64,000 bases of DNA from M3007 sp046329435 (GTDB taxonomy: Bacteria; Bacteroidota; Bacteroidia; Chitinophagales; Saprospiraceae): the NCBI GenBank assembly GCA_046329435.1, contig JAXLUR010000008.1:248001-312000 (forward strand), in the 5' to 3' direction. Under the pieces are notes generated by a model. It searched no databases and was not told where the DNA came from. It worked only from the letters and a program-made list of their open reading frames with translations. This document shows, piece after piece, positions 35,744-45,731 of this stretch. How positions within the stretch are numbered: the first letter of the stretch is position 1; each line of letters begins with the position of its first letter. The position numbers and the translations under genes were made by a program.

Positions 35744-38700
35744 ATGAAGCATTTTTACCTGCTTGGCCTTATTGCCGTGTTCTTCTTGCCCCGTTTGTTA
35801 ATGGCGCAATGCCCGCCTCCGGGTTTCCCTCAACCGGGCAACACCTGCCCTCAGGCGCCTATCCTTTGTGAAAACCTGGACGGCTATTGCGCAACAATCA
35901 ACAACAACAACACCGCCCAGTCTTTCCCCGGTTGCCCCGGCTGGTTTTTGAACAATGACGAATGGTTTGCCTTTTATGCCGGCAGCACCAGCATTTCCAT
36001 TCAGGTCACCCCGTCCAATTGCAGCCAGGGCGGCATGATGGGGCTTCAGGGCGGTATTTACGACGGGTGCGGGGGGCCGGCCATGGATCTTCAGTGCTCC
36101 TGTACGACAAACCCCTTCGTTCTTTCTGCCGACAATTACATCGTAGGCCACATCTACTGGTTTGTCCTCGACGGATGCAACGGCAACGTTTGCGATTACA
36201 GCATCGACGTACTGTCGGGATCCACTGTCGGTATGCCGCCCGAAAACCCGGGTACGGTTACCGGGCCCATCGAAGTTTGTCAAAATACCTCGGGCAGTTA
36301 TTCGGTACCAACGATCGTAGGGGCAACGACGTATATGTGGACGCTGACTCCTGCCAACATGGGTACGCTGACGGTCAATAACAACAACGTGACGGTCAAC
36401 TGGGGCAGCACGCCGGGTACCGCCACGCTTTGTGTCAAATCGTCAAACCAGTGTTTTTCCAACCCGGTTGAATCGTGCATTACCGTGGAGGTAATCCCCA
36501 AACCGACGGCTGCCATTTCCGGCGGCGGTGTGTTGTGCGCCGGCAGCGGCGGAGACGTAGATCTGACCGTCAACTTTACCGGACAGGGGCCCTGGAACCT
36601 CATTTATACAATCAACGGCGTGCAACAGCCGGCCATACAGGTTTCTTCCACGCCCTACACACTCTCCGTAACCCAGCCGGGGGTTTACGCCCTGCAAAGC
36701 GTCAGCACGGTGGATGGCAACTGCCCGGGAACCGTCTCCGGTTCGGCGACGGTGACCCTGACCGACCTGAACCCTTCGGCCGTCGTGACCAATGCCAGCT
36801 GCGGACAAAGCAATGGCGCCGTAAACCTCAGCGTCAGCGGCGGCAACACGCCCTATACTTTCCTCTGGTCGAACAGCGCCGTGACGGAAGACCTGAGCAA
36901 CATCCCCGGCGGCGCGTATTCCGTGACCATCACAGACGAAGACGGTTGCTCGGAGGTGTACAACGTAAATGTGCCCGACAACATGGTCACCCTGAACGTC
37001 ACGGGCGTGGTGACGGCCAATACTACCTGCAACGGCGGCAACGGCAGTATCGATGTTTCGGTGACGCCGCCGCCGGGATCGTATAACTATCTGTGGTCCA
37101 ATTCTTTTACCACCCAGGACCTGAGCGGGCTTACCCCCGGCAGTTATACCATCACCGTTACGACGGGCCTTACCTGCACCGCTTCCGCCACCTTCGACGT
37201 ACCCGACCAGCCCAACGAGCCTGCCGTGACATTCACCACCACTCCTTCCACCTGCGACCTGGACAATGGATCGATCAATCTCAATGTCACCGGCGGGGTG
37301 ACGCCCTACACTTTCCTTTGGTCCAATGCAGCCACCACGCAGAACCTGTCCAACGTCGTTGCCGGCGCTTATACCGTGACGGTGACCGGCGCCAACGGTT
37401 GCACGGATGTGGCCAATATCAACCTTTCCAACAACAACCCCACGATTACAGCAACGGCAAACATCACTCCGAACACCACCTGTAACAGCAGTTACAACGG
37501 CAGCATCGACGTCAGTGTGACGCCGCCAGGCGCCTATACCTACCTGTGGTCCAATACATTTACGACCCAGGACATCAGCAATCTGGAATCGGGCACTTAT
37601 TCACTCACGGTCACGGGCCAGGGCTCCTGCTCTACGACCGTCGATTTCACGGTGCCGGATGTGCCGAACAACCCAAACGCCAATGCTTCGACCACGCCCT
37701 CGACCTGCGACCTGCCCAACGGCGCCATCAACCTCACGGTGACTGGCGGAGTAACGCCTTATACCTACCTGTGGTCCAATATGGCCACCACGCAAAATAT
37801 CAACAGTTTGCCGGCGGGCGATTACAGCGTGACGGTAACCGGCGCCAACGGCTGCACCGATGTGGTGGATGTCGTGTTGATCAACAACAACCCGCCGATC
37901 AACATCAGCGCCAACATTCTGCCGAATACGACCTGCAACGGCAACAACAACGGCAGCATAGATGTGAGTATTTCTCCCGGCGGCAGCTATACCTATACCT
38001 GGTCGCCGCCAGCTTCGACACAGGATTTAACAGGCCTTGCGCCCGGCTCCTATTCGCTGACTGTCAGCGCAGGCGGCAGCTGTACGCAAACTGCCGATTT
38101 CACGGTGCCCGACGTGCCCAATGCGCCGGTTGTCAACCCGTCGGTCACTACCTCTACCTGCGATTTGCCGAATGGCGGCATCGTTTTGTCCGTTTCGGGC
38201 GGCGTTTCGCCCTTCACCTACCTGTGGTCCAATATGGCCACCACCCAAAACCTGACCGGTTTGATGACCGGCGACTACAGTGTGACCGTGACCGGGGCCA
38301 ACGGCTGCCCGACCATTTTATCCATCAATGTACCCAACAACAACCCTCCCATCAACCTGATTACCAATATTGTAGCCAATACCAACTGCCTCAGCACGGG
38401 CAATGGCAGCATCGACCTGAGCGTAACGCCGCCGGCCGGCTACACTTACCTGTGGTCCAACATGGCTACCACCCAGGACATCAGCAACCTGGCGCCGGGT
38501 ATTTACCAGGTAACCGTCAGCGCAGGCGGCTCCTGTACCGAAACAGATGCATTTGTGGTGCCCGACAACCCGAATACCCCCAATTTGTCATTCGGCGTCA
38601 CCAGCGCCAATTGCGGCCTCAACAACGGCGCCATCAACCTGACGGTCAGCGGCGGAGTAGGGCCCTTCACCTATATCTGGTCCAACCAGGCTACCACGCA

Positions 38701-41700
38701 GGACCTGAGCAATATTCCCGGCGATATTTACATCGTGACCGTCACCGGCGCCAACGGATGTACCGAAGTGGACGGGGCCGCTGTGGATGATTATCAGGTG
38801 CCCATCAGTCTCGACGGATTTGTAACGCCCCAAACCTCCTGCCTGACCAACAACGGCGCAATCAATCTGGTGCTTAGCCCCACCAACCTGACGATCATGT
38901 GGTCGAACCTCGGCACCACCGCCAATATCAGCAACCTCGCTCCCGGCAACTACTCGGTAACCGTGAGCGCGGGCGGCACCTGTACGGAAACCGCGACGTT
39001 TACCGTTGACGACCTGATCGAGTATCCCAACCTGAGCACCGACGTGAGCTCGGCGTTTTGTAATTTGCCCAACGGGATGATCGACCTTCAGGTAAACGGG
39101 GGACAAACACCCTATCAATACCACTGGTCGAACAATGCCGCGAGCCAGGACCTTTCCAATCTGTCGGCCGGCGATTATGCTGTTACCGTCACGACGGCGC
39201 TCGGTTGTACGGCAGAAACCTTTGTGACCGTGCCGGCCAATACGCTCGCTATTTCCCCCAACGGCGCCGCTTCCGACAACAGCTCCTGCACCACGCCCAA
39301 CGGCTACATCGACCTGGATGTTCAGCCGCCCTACAACTACACCTACAACTGGTCGAACAACCAGCATACCGCCGACCTGAACAATATTCCGGCCGGCGCC
39401 TATTCGGTTACGATCGTGCTGGGAACCTGCTCTGAAACCGCATCTTTTGACATTTTAAATGCCGCCGTTCAGCCCAACCTTTCGGCCGTGGGCATACCTG
39501 CCACCTGCGGACTGAGCAACGGCGGCGCCAATGCCACGGTCAGCGGCGCCAGCCCGCCGTACACCTATGCCTGGTCGAACAGTATGACGACAGAAGACCT
39601 CAGCGGACTGCCGCCCAATACCTACGCCCTGACGGTCAGTGATTTCTGGGGCTGCACGGCGACTACTTCAGTGAATGTCGTGAACAACAACCTCGTGTTG
39701 AACATTACCGGCGTACCACAGGAAAACACCTCCTGCGTAGCGCCAAATGGCTCGCTCGACATCTCCGTCAACCCCTCGGGCGCTTACACCTATGCCTGGT
39801 CGAACATGAGCGCTGCAGAGGATTTGAGCGCTTTGTCTGCGGGGAATTACACGGTGACGGTGAGCTCGGGCCTGAGCTGCAGTTCGACGGCTACCTTTTC
39901 GGTCGGGAACAACACCCCCAACCCTGACCTGAGCGGTGTGGTCACTGCCGCCATTTGCAGCAACAGCAACGGCGCCATCGACCTGAATGCGACCGGCGCC
40001 GCCATGCCGTTCGGTTACCTGTGGTCCAATATGTCCGTTACGGAAGACCTCACGGCCATACCGCCGGGCACCTACGCCGTCACGGTGACGGCGGCCAACG
40101 GCTGTACCAGCGATACAACCTTCGTTGTGCCCAACAATAGCTCGACGTTTAGCCTGAGCGGAACCGTTGCGCCCCTCACCGATTGCGCCACGGCCAACGG
40201 CGCCATCGACCTTACCGTGACGCCGGCAGGACCCTATACCTACCTGTGGTCCAATAGCATGACGACGCAGGACCTGAGCGGATTGTCTCCCGGCGCCTAC
40301 GACGTTTCCGTTACCGAAACAGGCAGTTGTATCGCCTCTATTTCGTTTATCGTAACTGACGGGCGAACCTATCCTTCGCTGAGCCAGACCATTGCGCCGG
40401 AAATTTGTGGCCTTGCCAACGGCTCGATTGACCTGACTGTCGCCGGCGGTACGCCGCCTTACGCCTATCAATGGCTGGGCGGACCTGTATCGGAAGATCT
40501 CCCGGCTATTCCGGACGGCAATTACGCCGTCACCGTTACCGACCTCAATCATTGCACGGCAAGCGCCTCGATGAACGTGCCCGAAAACAGCATCGGATTC
40601 TCCGTCGGCGGTACGGCCTCCAACAATACTTCCTGCATCAGCGACAACGGACAGATCGACCTGACGCTTATCCCTGCCGACCCCGGCAACGGACTGGGTT
40701 ACAACTACCTGTGGTCGCAAAGTTCGATGAGTCAGGATCTTTCCGGGCTTTCGCCCGGCCCCTATTCCGTGACGGTTACGGTAGGCAACACCTGTACGGG
40801 TACGGCCGCGTTCAATATTGGAAATGCCGCGGAGCCGCCGACTTTGTCTGAAACCATTACGCCTGCTTTTTGCGGGCAAAACAGCGGCGCAGTCGATCTG
40901 AATGTAACGGGCGGCCAGGCGCCCTACGATTTTGCCTGGTCGAACCTGACAGCCAATGAAGATGTAAACAATCTGCCCTCGGGCGATTATTCGGTCACGG
41001 TGACCGGGGCCAACGGCTGCGTGGAAACGGCTTCGGTAACGATTCCGGAAAATGTCACGATTCCTTCCATCTCGGGTACGGTAACGGCCAATACTTCCTG
41101 TATCGGCGGCAACGGCGCCATTGCGGTAAATATCAGCCCCGCCTTGACCTACACCTATACCTGGTCGAACAACCAGCAAACCGAAGACCTCCTCGACCTG
41201 CCCGCCGGCGCCTATACGCTTACGGTTAGCGCCGGGGGCGCCTGCACCGCCGAGGCGAATTTCAACGTGAACAACGATCTGACGCCCGTCGCCCTGAGCG
41301 GCGCTGCGACCGACGTATTGTGTTACAACGCTGCCACAGGCGTCCTGGATGTCACTGTGAGCAGCGGGATTGCGCCCTTCAATTTTAACTGGTCGCCTGC
41401 CGCACCAGGCAATCCCGAAGACCTGAGCGGCCTGGCTTCCGGTGCTTACGCCGTCACGGTCACCGATGCGATGGGTTGCACGGCTTCTGATGTTTACACG
41501 ATCGGTCAGCCTTCTTCGGCTGTACAGGTCGCCTGCAATCAGGCCAATACGGTCAGCGCGCCCGGCGCAAGCGACGGTGCGGGCAGCGTCTCCCTGACCG
41601 GCGGCACCCCGCCGTACGACGTCAGCATAAGCCCGGGCGGTACGCAAAGCGGGGTTTTCCCGGGCAACACGACGTTCAACAACCTTGCGGAAGGCAGCTA

Positions 41701-43858
41701 CGGCATCGTTGTCACCGACGCCAACGGTTGCAGCAGCGCCTGTGCGTTCAATATCGGGCTGATCAGTTGCTCCACGGCCGTTGGTACGATGCAAAACTCC
41801 CTGGTGTCGCATTGCGGAACGGGTTGCGTAACCGCCGCCTACAATTCGTTCGGACAGTTTCTGGAAAGCGGCGATGTATTGCAATTCGTCCTGCACACAG
41901 GCACCGGCAACCAGATTCAAAATGAAATTGCCCGCAACAGCCAGCCCGAATTCTGCTTCAACCCGGCACTGATGAGTTATGGCGTCACGTACTACATTTC
42001 CGCTGTAGCGGGCAACAATGACGGCACGGGGAATGTCGTGCTGAGTGATTATTGCACGGTGGTGTCGCTGGGCACGCCGGTTATCTTCCGGCAAATTCCG
42101 GTGGCTGCCATCGCGCCGCCCGAAGTTCTGTCGTGCGCAGTCAAGCAGGTTACCCTGAGCGGCAGTGCCGATTTGCCGGGCACGGGATTTCAATGGATGG
42201 CTTTGTCGGGGCAAACCTCGGGTAGCACCAGTCAGGCGGATGTAATCGCCACAGCCGCCGGCACATACCGCCTCGTCATCAGCCTCAACGGCTGCGCCGA
42301 CACGGCCCTGACCGAGGTCCTCGATATTTCCAACGAACTGAAAGCGACCATTTACGCCAGCCCCGATGACATACTGGATTGCACCATCGATGAAATAATT
42401 CTATCTGGGGTATCCGAAGGCTCGGTCAATGTGAATGCTATCTGGATCAGCAATGGTAATACCTACACACCCGGCACCGTGCTGCAAATCGATGCGCCCG
42501 GCACTTACCAGTTTGTCATTCTCGATACCCTGAGTTTTTGTTCCGACACGGCCACCCTGGTGATCAATCAGGACCTGGCTTATCCTCCCTTATTCATCAA
42601 CCCGCCGGCCACGCTTACCTGCGCTCACCCGGTCGCCACCCTGAGCGGCGGCTCGCCGGTTCCGGGCATTCAGTTTGTGTGGGCAAGTCTTTCGGGCGCC
42701 GATACGACCTTGTTGGGAAGCGGAGCCAGTTTGTCGGTCAATACGGCGGGGACTTACCTGCTGATCGGCATCGACCCGGTCAATAATTGTAAAAATGGCC
42801 TCGCCACCACCGTGATTTCCGATCAGGTGCTGCCCCTTGCCGAAGCGGGCGAACCTTTCGCCATGGATTGCTACGGCGCGCAGGCCAGCCTCGACGGAAG
42901 CGGTTCTTCGGGCGCTGCCACGCTCAATTTCAACTGGACGACTTCCGATGGCTTGCTGCTGTCGGGCGCCAACACTGCAACCCCGCTCATTGGAGAGCCC
43001 GGCACCTACGTCTTGCTGGTCACCAACCCGACCAACGGCTGCATGGATACCGACAACGTACTGATTTCTCCGATTTCCCCCCATGTATCGGCCACCGTGT
43101 TGCAACCGCCCTGCTACGGCGATAAAGGCGCTATCCGGATCGACAGCGTTCAGGGCGGCAAACCGCCGGTGCTGTTTTCCATCGACGAAGGACAACATTT
43201 TTCCGGCCAGACCTATTTCAACAACCTGACACCCGACACCTACACCTTGCTGGTACAGGATGCCGAAGGGTGCAGCACAACCCTCAGCCTGGATGTGATC
43301 GCAGCCGAAGAATTTCTGCTGGAAGTGGTTCCCCAGGTGACGGTCCTGCTCGGCGATACCTATCAGTTCGAGGTGCAAATCAGCATACAATCGCCCGATA
43401 CGCTCGCTTCCGTTATCTGGACGCCTTCGACCTGGCTGAGTTGCAGCGATTGCCTCGATCCTGTGGCTACGCCATTTTTGACCACCCGTTATGAAGTCGT
43501 GGCGGTGACGGGCAACGGCTGTACCGACCGGGCGCCAGTGCAGCTGATCGTCGATCGGGGGGTGGATGTGTATATTCCAAACATCTTTTCGCCCGATCAG
43601 GACGGCCACAACGACTTTTTCACCGTCTTTGCCGATCCGCTTCGGGTGCCGAAAGTCAAGTCGCTGCAGGTCTTTTCGCGTTGGGGCGAACTGGTGTACG
43701 AACTGTACGACTTCGTGCCCAATAACCCTTCGCTCGGCTGGGACGGCAAGCTTCGCGGGCAGCCGATGAACCCCGCGGTATTTGTCTGGTACTGTGTCGT
43801 CGAATTTGTCGACGGGACGGAACACCTGTACAAAGGCGATGTGACCCTGGAACGCTGA
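35744..43858 (+). CDS. Giant SprB-repeat surface protein with gliding-type C-terminal domain
   Basis: 2704 residues. The ATG at 35744 begins a signal peptide (MKHFYLLGLIAVFFLPRLLM, cleavage near AQ); upstream frame overlaps the promoter region. An N-terminal domain (~24-160) has several Cys and resembles domains seen in T9SS proteins. A PKD/Ig-like domain follows (~165-340). About 22 SprB-type repeats then run to ~2005, each with a WSN core and GANGCT or GGSCT. Several Ig-like domains precede the tail. The last ~95 residues are the gliding-motility-associated C-terminal domain (CHU_C, type B T9SS signal): VYIPNIFSPDQDGHNDFF, FSRWGELVYE, GWDGKLRGQ. Likely a surface adhesin. SprB itself is the gliding adhesin, but motility cannot be deduced from this gene alone. 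Confidence 0.9.
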   Translation: MKHFYLLGLIAVFFLPRLLMAQCPPPGFPQPGNTCPQAPILCENLDGYCATINNNNTAQSFPGCPGWFLNNDEWFAFYAGSTSISIQVTPSNCSQGGMMGLQGGIYDGCGGPAMDLQCSCTTNPFVLSADNYIVGHIYWFVLDGCNGNVCDYSIDVLSGSTVGMPPENPGTVTGPIEVCQNTSGSYSVPTIVGATTYMWTLTPANMGTLTVNNNNVTVNWGSTPGTATLCVKSSNQCFSNPVESCITVEVIPKPTAAISGGGVLCAGSGGDVDLTVNFTGQGPWNLIYTINGVQQPAIQVSSTPYTLSVTQPGVYALQSVSTVDGNCPGTVSGSATVTLTDLNPSAVVTNASCGQSNGAVNLSVSGGNTPYTFLWSNSAVTEDLSNIPGGAYSVTITDEDGCSEVYNVNVPDNMVTLNVTGVVTANTTCNGGNGSIDVSVTPPPGSYNYLWSNSFTTQDLSGLTPGSYTITVTTGLTCTASATFDVPDQPNEPAVTFTTTPSTCDLDNGSINLNVTGGVTPYTFLWSNAATTQNLSNVVAGAYTVTVTGANGCTDVANINLSNNNPTITATANITPNTTCNSSYNGSIDVSVTPPGAYTYLWSNTFTTQDISNLESGTYSLTVTGQGSCSTTVDFTVPDVPNNPNANASTTPSTCDLPNGAINLTVTGGVTPYTYLWSNMATTQNINSLPAGDYSVTVTGANGCTDVVDVVLINNNPPINISANILPNTTCNGNNNGSIDVSISPGGSYTYTWSPPASTQDLTGLAPGSYSLTVSAGGSCTQTADFTVPDVPNAPVVNPSVTTSTCDLPNGGIVLSVSGGVSPFTYLWSNMATTQNLTGLMTGDYSVTVTGANGCPTILSINVPNNNPPINLITNIVANTNCLSTGNGSIDLSVTPPAGYTYLWSNMATTQDISNLAPGIYQVTVSAGGSCTETDAFVVPDNPNTPNLSFGVTSANCGLNNGAINLTVSGGVGPFTYIWSNQATTQDLSNIPGDIYIVTVTGANGCTEVDGAAVDDYQVPISLDGFVTPQTSCLTNNGAINLVLSPTNLTIMWSNLGTTANISNLAPGNYSVTVSAGGTCTETATFTVDDLIEYPNLSTDVSSAFCNLPNGMIDLQVNGGQTPYQYHWSNNAASQDLSNLSAGDYAVTVTTALGCTAETFVTVPANTLAISPNGAASDNSSCTTPNGYIDLDVQPPYNYTYNWSNNQHTADLNNIPAGAYSVTIVLGTCSETASFDILNAAVQPNLSAVGIPATCGLSNGGANATVSGASPPYTYAWSNSMTTEDLSGLPPNTYALTVSDFWGCTATTSVNVVNNNLVLNITGVPQENTSCVAPNGSLDISVNPSGAYTYAWSNMSAAEDLSALSAGNYTVTVSSGLSCSSTATFSVGNNTPNPDLSGVVTAAICSNSNGAIDLNATGAAMPFGYLWSNMSVTEDLTAIPPGTYAVTVTAANGCTSDTTFVVPNNSSTFSLSGTVAPLTDCATANGAIDLTVTPAGPYTYLWSNSMTTQDLSGLSPGAYDVSVTETGSCIASISFIVTDGRTYPSLSQTIAPEICGLANGSIDLTVAGGTPPYAYQWLGGPVSEDLPAIPDGNYAVTVTDLNHCTASASMNVPENSIGFSVGGTASNNTSCISDNGQIDLTLIPADPGNGLGYNYLWSQSSMSQDLSGLSPGPYSVTVTVGNTCTGTAAFNIGNAAEPPTLSETITPAFCGQNSGAVDLNVTGGQAPYDFAWSNLTANEDVNNLPSGDYSVTVTGANGCVETASVTIPENVTIPSISGTVTANTSCIGGNGAIAVNISPALTYTYTWSNNQQTEDLLDLPAGAYTLTVSAGGACTAEANFNVNNDLTPVALSGAATDVLCYNAATGVLDVTVSSGIAPFNFNWSPAAPGNPEDLSGLASGAYAVTVTDAMGCTASDVYTIGQPSSAVQVACNQANTVSAPGASDGAGSVSLTGGTPPYDVSISPGGTQSGVFPGNTTFNNLAEGSYGIVVTDANGCSSACAFNIGLISCSTAVGTMQNSLVSHCGTGCVTAAYNSFGQFLESGDVLQFVLHTGTGNQIQNEIARNSQPEFCFNPALMSYGVTYYISAVAGNNDGTGNVVLSDYCTVVSLGTPVIFRQIPVAAIAPPEVLSCAVKQVTLSGSADLPGTGFQWMALSGQTSGSTSQADVIATAAGTYRLVISLNGCADTALTEVLDISNELKATIYASPDDILDCTIDEIILSGVSEGSVNVNAIWISNGNTYTPGTVLQIDAPGTYQFVILDTLSFCSDTATLVINQDLAYPPLFINPPATLTCAHPVATLSGGSPVPGIQFVWASLSGADTTLLGSGASLSVNTAGTYLLIGIDPVNNCKNGLATTVISDQVLPLAEAGEPFAMDCYGAQASLDGSGSSGAATLNFNWTTSDGLLLSGANTATPLIGEPGTYVLLVTNPTNGCMDTDNVLISPISPHVSATVLQPPCYGDKGAIRIDSVQGGKPPVLFSIDEGQHFSGQTYFNNLTPDTYTLLVQDAEGCSTTLSLDVIAAEEFLLEVVPQVTVLLGDTYQFEVQISIQSPDTLASVIWTPSTWLSCSDCLDPVATPFLTTRYEVVAVTGNGCTDRAPVQLIVDRGVDVYIPNIFSPDQDGHNDFFTVFADPLRVPKVKSLQVFSRWGELVYELYDFVPNNPSLGWDGKLRGQPMNPAVFVWYCVVEFVDGTEHLYKGDVTLER
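36780..41755 (+). repeat. About 22 SprB-type repeats alternating in two subtypes
   Basis: Each ~75-residue unit has a TCDL/TTCN head, a YLWSN core and a C-terminal TVTxxxxC. Odd units (A) read NGAINLTVTGGVTPYTYLWS and GANGC; even units (B) read NGSIDVSVTPPGSYTYLW and GGSC. They alternate A-B for ten pairs. Unit 21 (PFNFNWSPAAPG) breaks the pattern, and the last unit (PPYDVSISPGGT) has lost the WSN core. Confidence 0.85.
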
Positions 43859-43870
43859 CGGGGCCTTATC

Positions 43871-44028
43871 GAGGCCGTCTCACAAGTCGCTTTTGCATCT
43901 GGCTAGCCAATGATTGTTTGGTTTTTGACAAAAAAACCGGGATGAAGCCAATTATCATTCGATAAATCTGCGTCATCCCCGACAACAATCTGCGCTATCT
44001 GCGGGAAAACAACTTATGAGACGGCCTC
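43871..44028. repeat. Structured 158-bp repeat, copy 1 (downstream of the AhpD/MFS operon)
   Basis: It ends in perfect 12-bp inverted termini, GAGGCCGTCTCA and TGAGACGGCCTC, whose pairing continues imperfectly inwards to about 26 positions. An internal hairpin GGTTTTT-GAC-AAAAACC follows. It occupies the gap between the convergent SprB-repeat and DUF3179 genes, starting 12 bp after one stop and ending two bases before the other. A second copy lies at 47527-47686 in the same orientation. No coding frame. Confidence 0.88.
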
Positions 44029-44030
44029 GT

Positions 44031-45173
44031 TTATTGGCGGGTGGCGGGGTGAAAAGTCTTCCAGCTGTGCCAGTATTCCTGGTAGGCATCTACTTTTTTC
44101 AAGTCAGGCTGCGAAGGATCGGTCGATGCGCCGTTGAACCTGAAACGTTTGCCCTCGCAGACCAGCGTATCGCCTTGCAAACTGAATAACTGATCGGCGG
44201 AAACCCGTTCGAAGGCGGCAAAACTGTGGCGGTCGGGGGCCAGCGCCAGCAGAATGGCCTGCCCGCCGAGCGTATCGTGAATCAGTTGCCGGGCCTGCAG
44301 TTCGTTCCAGTCGTATGCCTTGCTGGCCTTGCCCAGCGTCAGACCGACTACCCAGGATTTGGGCTGCCAGGACGCGGTGTCGCGCCGGGTCAGTTTGCTG
44401 TTTCGTTTGCCGCCTTCATAGGTCAGCATACTGTCGTATGCTGTCTGGAAATCGGGGTCGCCCTGCATGACGAGGGTGTTTGGGTACAAGGCAATCCATT
44501 GATCCAGTGTGGTTTGCATCGACGGAAATTCGGGCAGAAGAGACCCTTTCAGGGGGCCGGCGACGGCTTCGCCGGTGGCTTGTTGCCACCAGCTTTTGGT
44601 GGTGGCGTCTTCAAACATGGCGTTGAAATGGTCCATGCCGACCAGCCTGAAATGCTCCGTTCGGTTGCCGACCACGGGCTCGTACACCCGGCCGGTGCGG
44701 CAAACGGTGCAATAGGTCACCATGATTGGTTTCCCGCCGATGCTGTCGCGCACCTGGTGGTGGTAGCCTAAAAACTGAATGGGGTAGGCCTTCGCGGCGC
44801 CATTGTAGCACACGCCAAGCACGAGTTTTTCGCCTGGTATCCGGTTGCTGCTGGTATCGGCCATGTTGACCACGCCGGGCTGGTAGAACATGGTGTCGGC
44901 CGACATTTGAAAATTGACGACCCAGGCTATTGCGGCCACGGCCAGCAGACTCGCCACCGACAACCACCGCGAGCCTTGCCAGGCGTTTTTCAGGCCCGCC
45001 AGCAGGAACAACCCGAAAATTGCCCGGAACGCCCAGCGCCAGCGGTACAGGAAGTAGGCCAGTCCGATACTTTCGATCTCCTGACTGCCGCCCGGCATGG
45101 GCATGATGAAATAGACATTGGCAATTTCGAACAGCAGACAGCCGACCGCGCCGAGGTAAAACAGTTTTTTCAT
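44031..45173 (-). CDS. DUF3179 membrane-anchored protein
   Basis: 380 residues. Three N-terminal hydrophobic segments (~2-24, 44-62, 70-88) are followed by a DUF3179 domain. Its signature includes KLVLGVCYNGAAKAYPIQFL and MVTYCTVCRTGRVYEP, with a CxxC pair (Cys155, Cys158), and LVGMDHFNAMFEDATTKSWW. DUF3179 proteins are extracytoplasmic and of unknown function; the CxxC suggests redox or metal chemistry. It is the last gene of the operon, six bases after the AhpD-like gene. Confidence 0.85.
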   Translation of the reverse strand: MKKLFYLGAVGCLLFEIANVYFIMPMPGGSQEIESIGLAYFLYRWRWAFRAIFGLFLLAGLKNAWQGSRWLSVASLLAVAAIAWVVNFQMSADTMFYQPGVVNMADTSSNRIPGEKLVLGVCYNGAAKAYPIQFLGYHHQVRDSIGGKPIMVTYCTVCRTGRVYEPVVGNRTEHFRLVGMDHFNAMFEDATTKSWWQQATGEAVAGPLKGSLLPEFPSMQTTLDQWIALYPNTLVMQGDPDFQTAYDSMLTYEGGKRNSKLTRRDTASWQPKSWVVGLTLGKASKAYDWNELQARQLIHDTLGGQAILLALAPDRHSFAAFERVSADQLFSLQGDTLVCEGKRFRFNGASTDPSQPDLKKVDAYQEYWHSWKTFHPATRQ

Positions 45174-45179
45174 ACCGGT

Positions 45180-45731
45180 CTATTTGTGCAGGTCAAAATG
45201 CGTGTAGCCTTCTTCCGCCCTCATTTTACCCCGGTCGATGTAAAACTGCCGGTCAGGGTTGGCCGGGGTGCCCAGGCCATCGACATAGCGGTTGCACATG
45301 CAGAAAAAAGCGGCGATCAACACGGTATCGTGGATTTCCTTGTCGGTGGCGCCGGCTGATTTTGCCCTGTCGATGTGCTCGGGGCGAACGTGTTTCCCGC
45401 CTTTCTGAACCTGCGCGGCGATCCCCAGCAAGGCCTTCATTTTTTCGGAGACCTCCATTTGTTCAAAATTGGCCTTGATACCGTCGATAAACTGTACGTC
45501 ACATTGCAGGTAGTGCTGTGCGATGCCGCCGTGGGCATTTTGACAAAAGAAACAGTCGTTGAGATAAGAGACGTAGGTTCCGATCAGTTCTCGTTCCCCC
45601 CGGCTCAGGGTGTTGGCGTCGGAGCGAAGCAGGATTTCGGCCAGTTCGTTGAGCGGGGCGGCCGTTTCGGGACTGAATGCCATCGGGCCCCGAATGCCGA
45701 TAAGGCCTTCTTCAAGTTGTATGTATGCCAT
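45180..45731 (-). CDS. AhpD-like carboxymuconolactone-decarboxylase family protein (copy 1)
   Basis: 183 residues; the start at 45731 lies inside the 3' end of the MFS gene (20-bp overlap), and it aligns with the start of the paralogue at 47494 (MAYIQLEEGL against MAHIQLEAHL). It has the peroxidase-related AhpD motif CFFCQNAHG (Cys60, Cys63, His67), flanked by GERELIGTYVS and ATDKEIHDTVLIAAFFCMCN. Family members reduce peroxides or act in related thiol chemistry. Substrate unknown. Confidence 0.85.
   Translation of the reverse strand: MAYIQLEEGLIGIRGPMAFSPETAAPLNELAEILLRSDANTLSRGERELIGTYVSYLNDCFFCQNAHGGIAQHYLQCDVQFIDGIKANFEQMEVSEKMKALLGIAAQVQKGGKHVRPEHIDRAKSAGATDKEIHDTVLIAAFFCMCNRYVDGLGTPANPDRQFYIDRGKMRAEEGYTHFDLHK

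Noticed and set aside
39668..42214. 848-codon open frame antisense to the SprB array
   Set aside because: It only mirrors the repeat composition of the sense gene.
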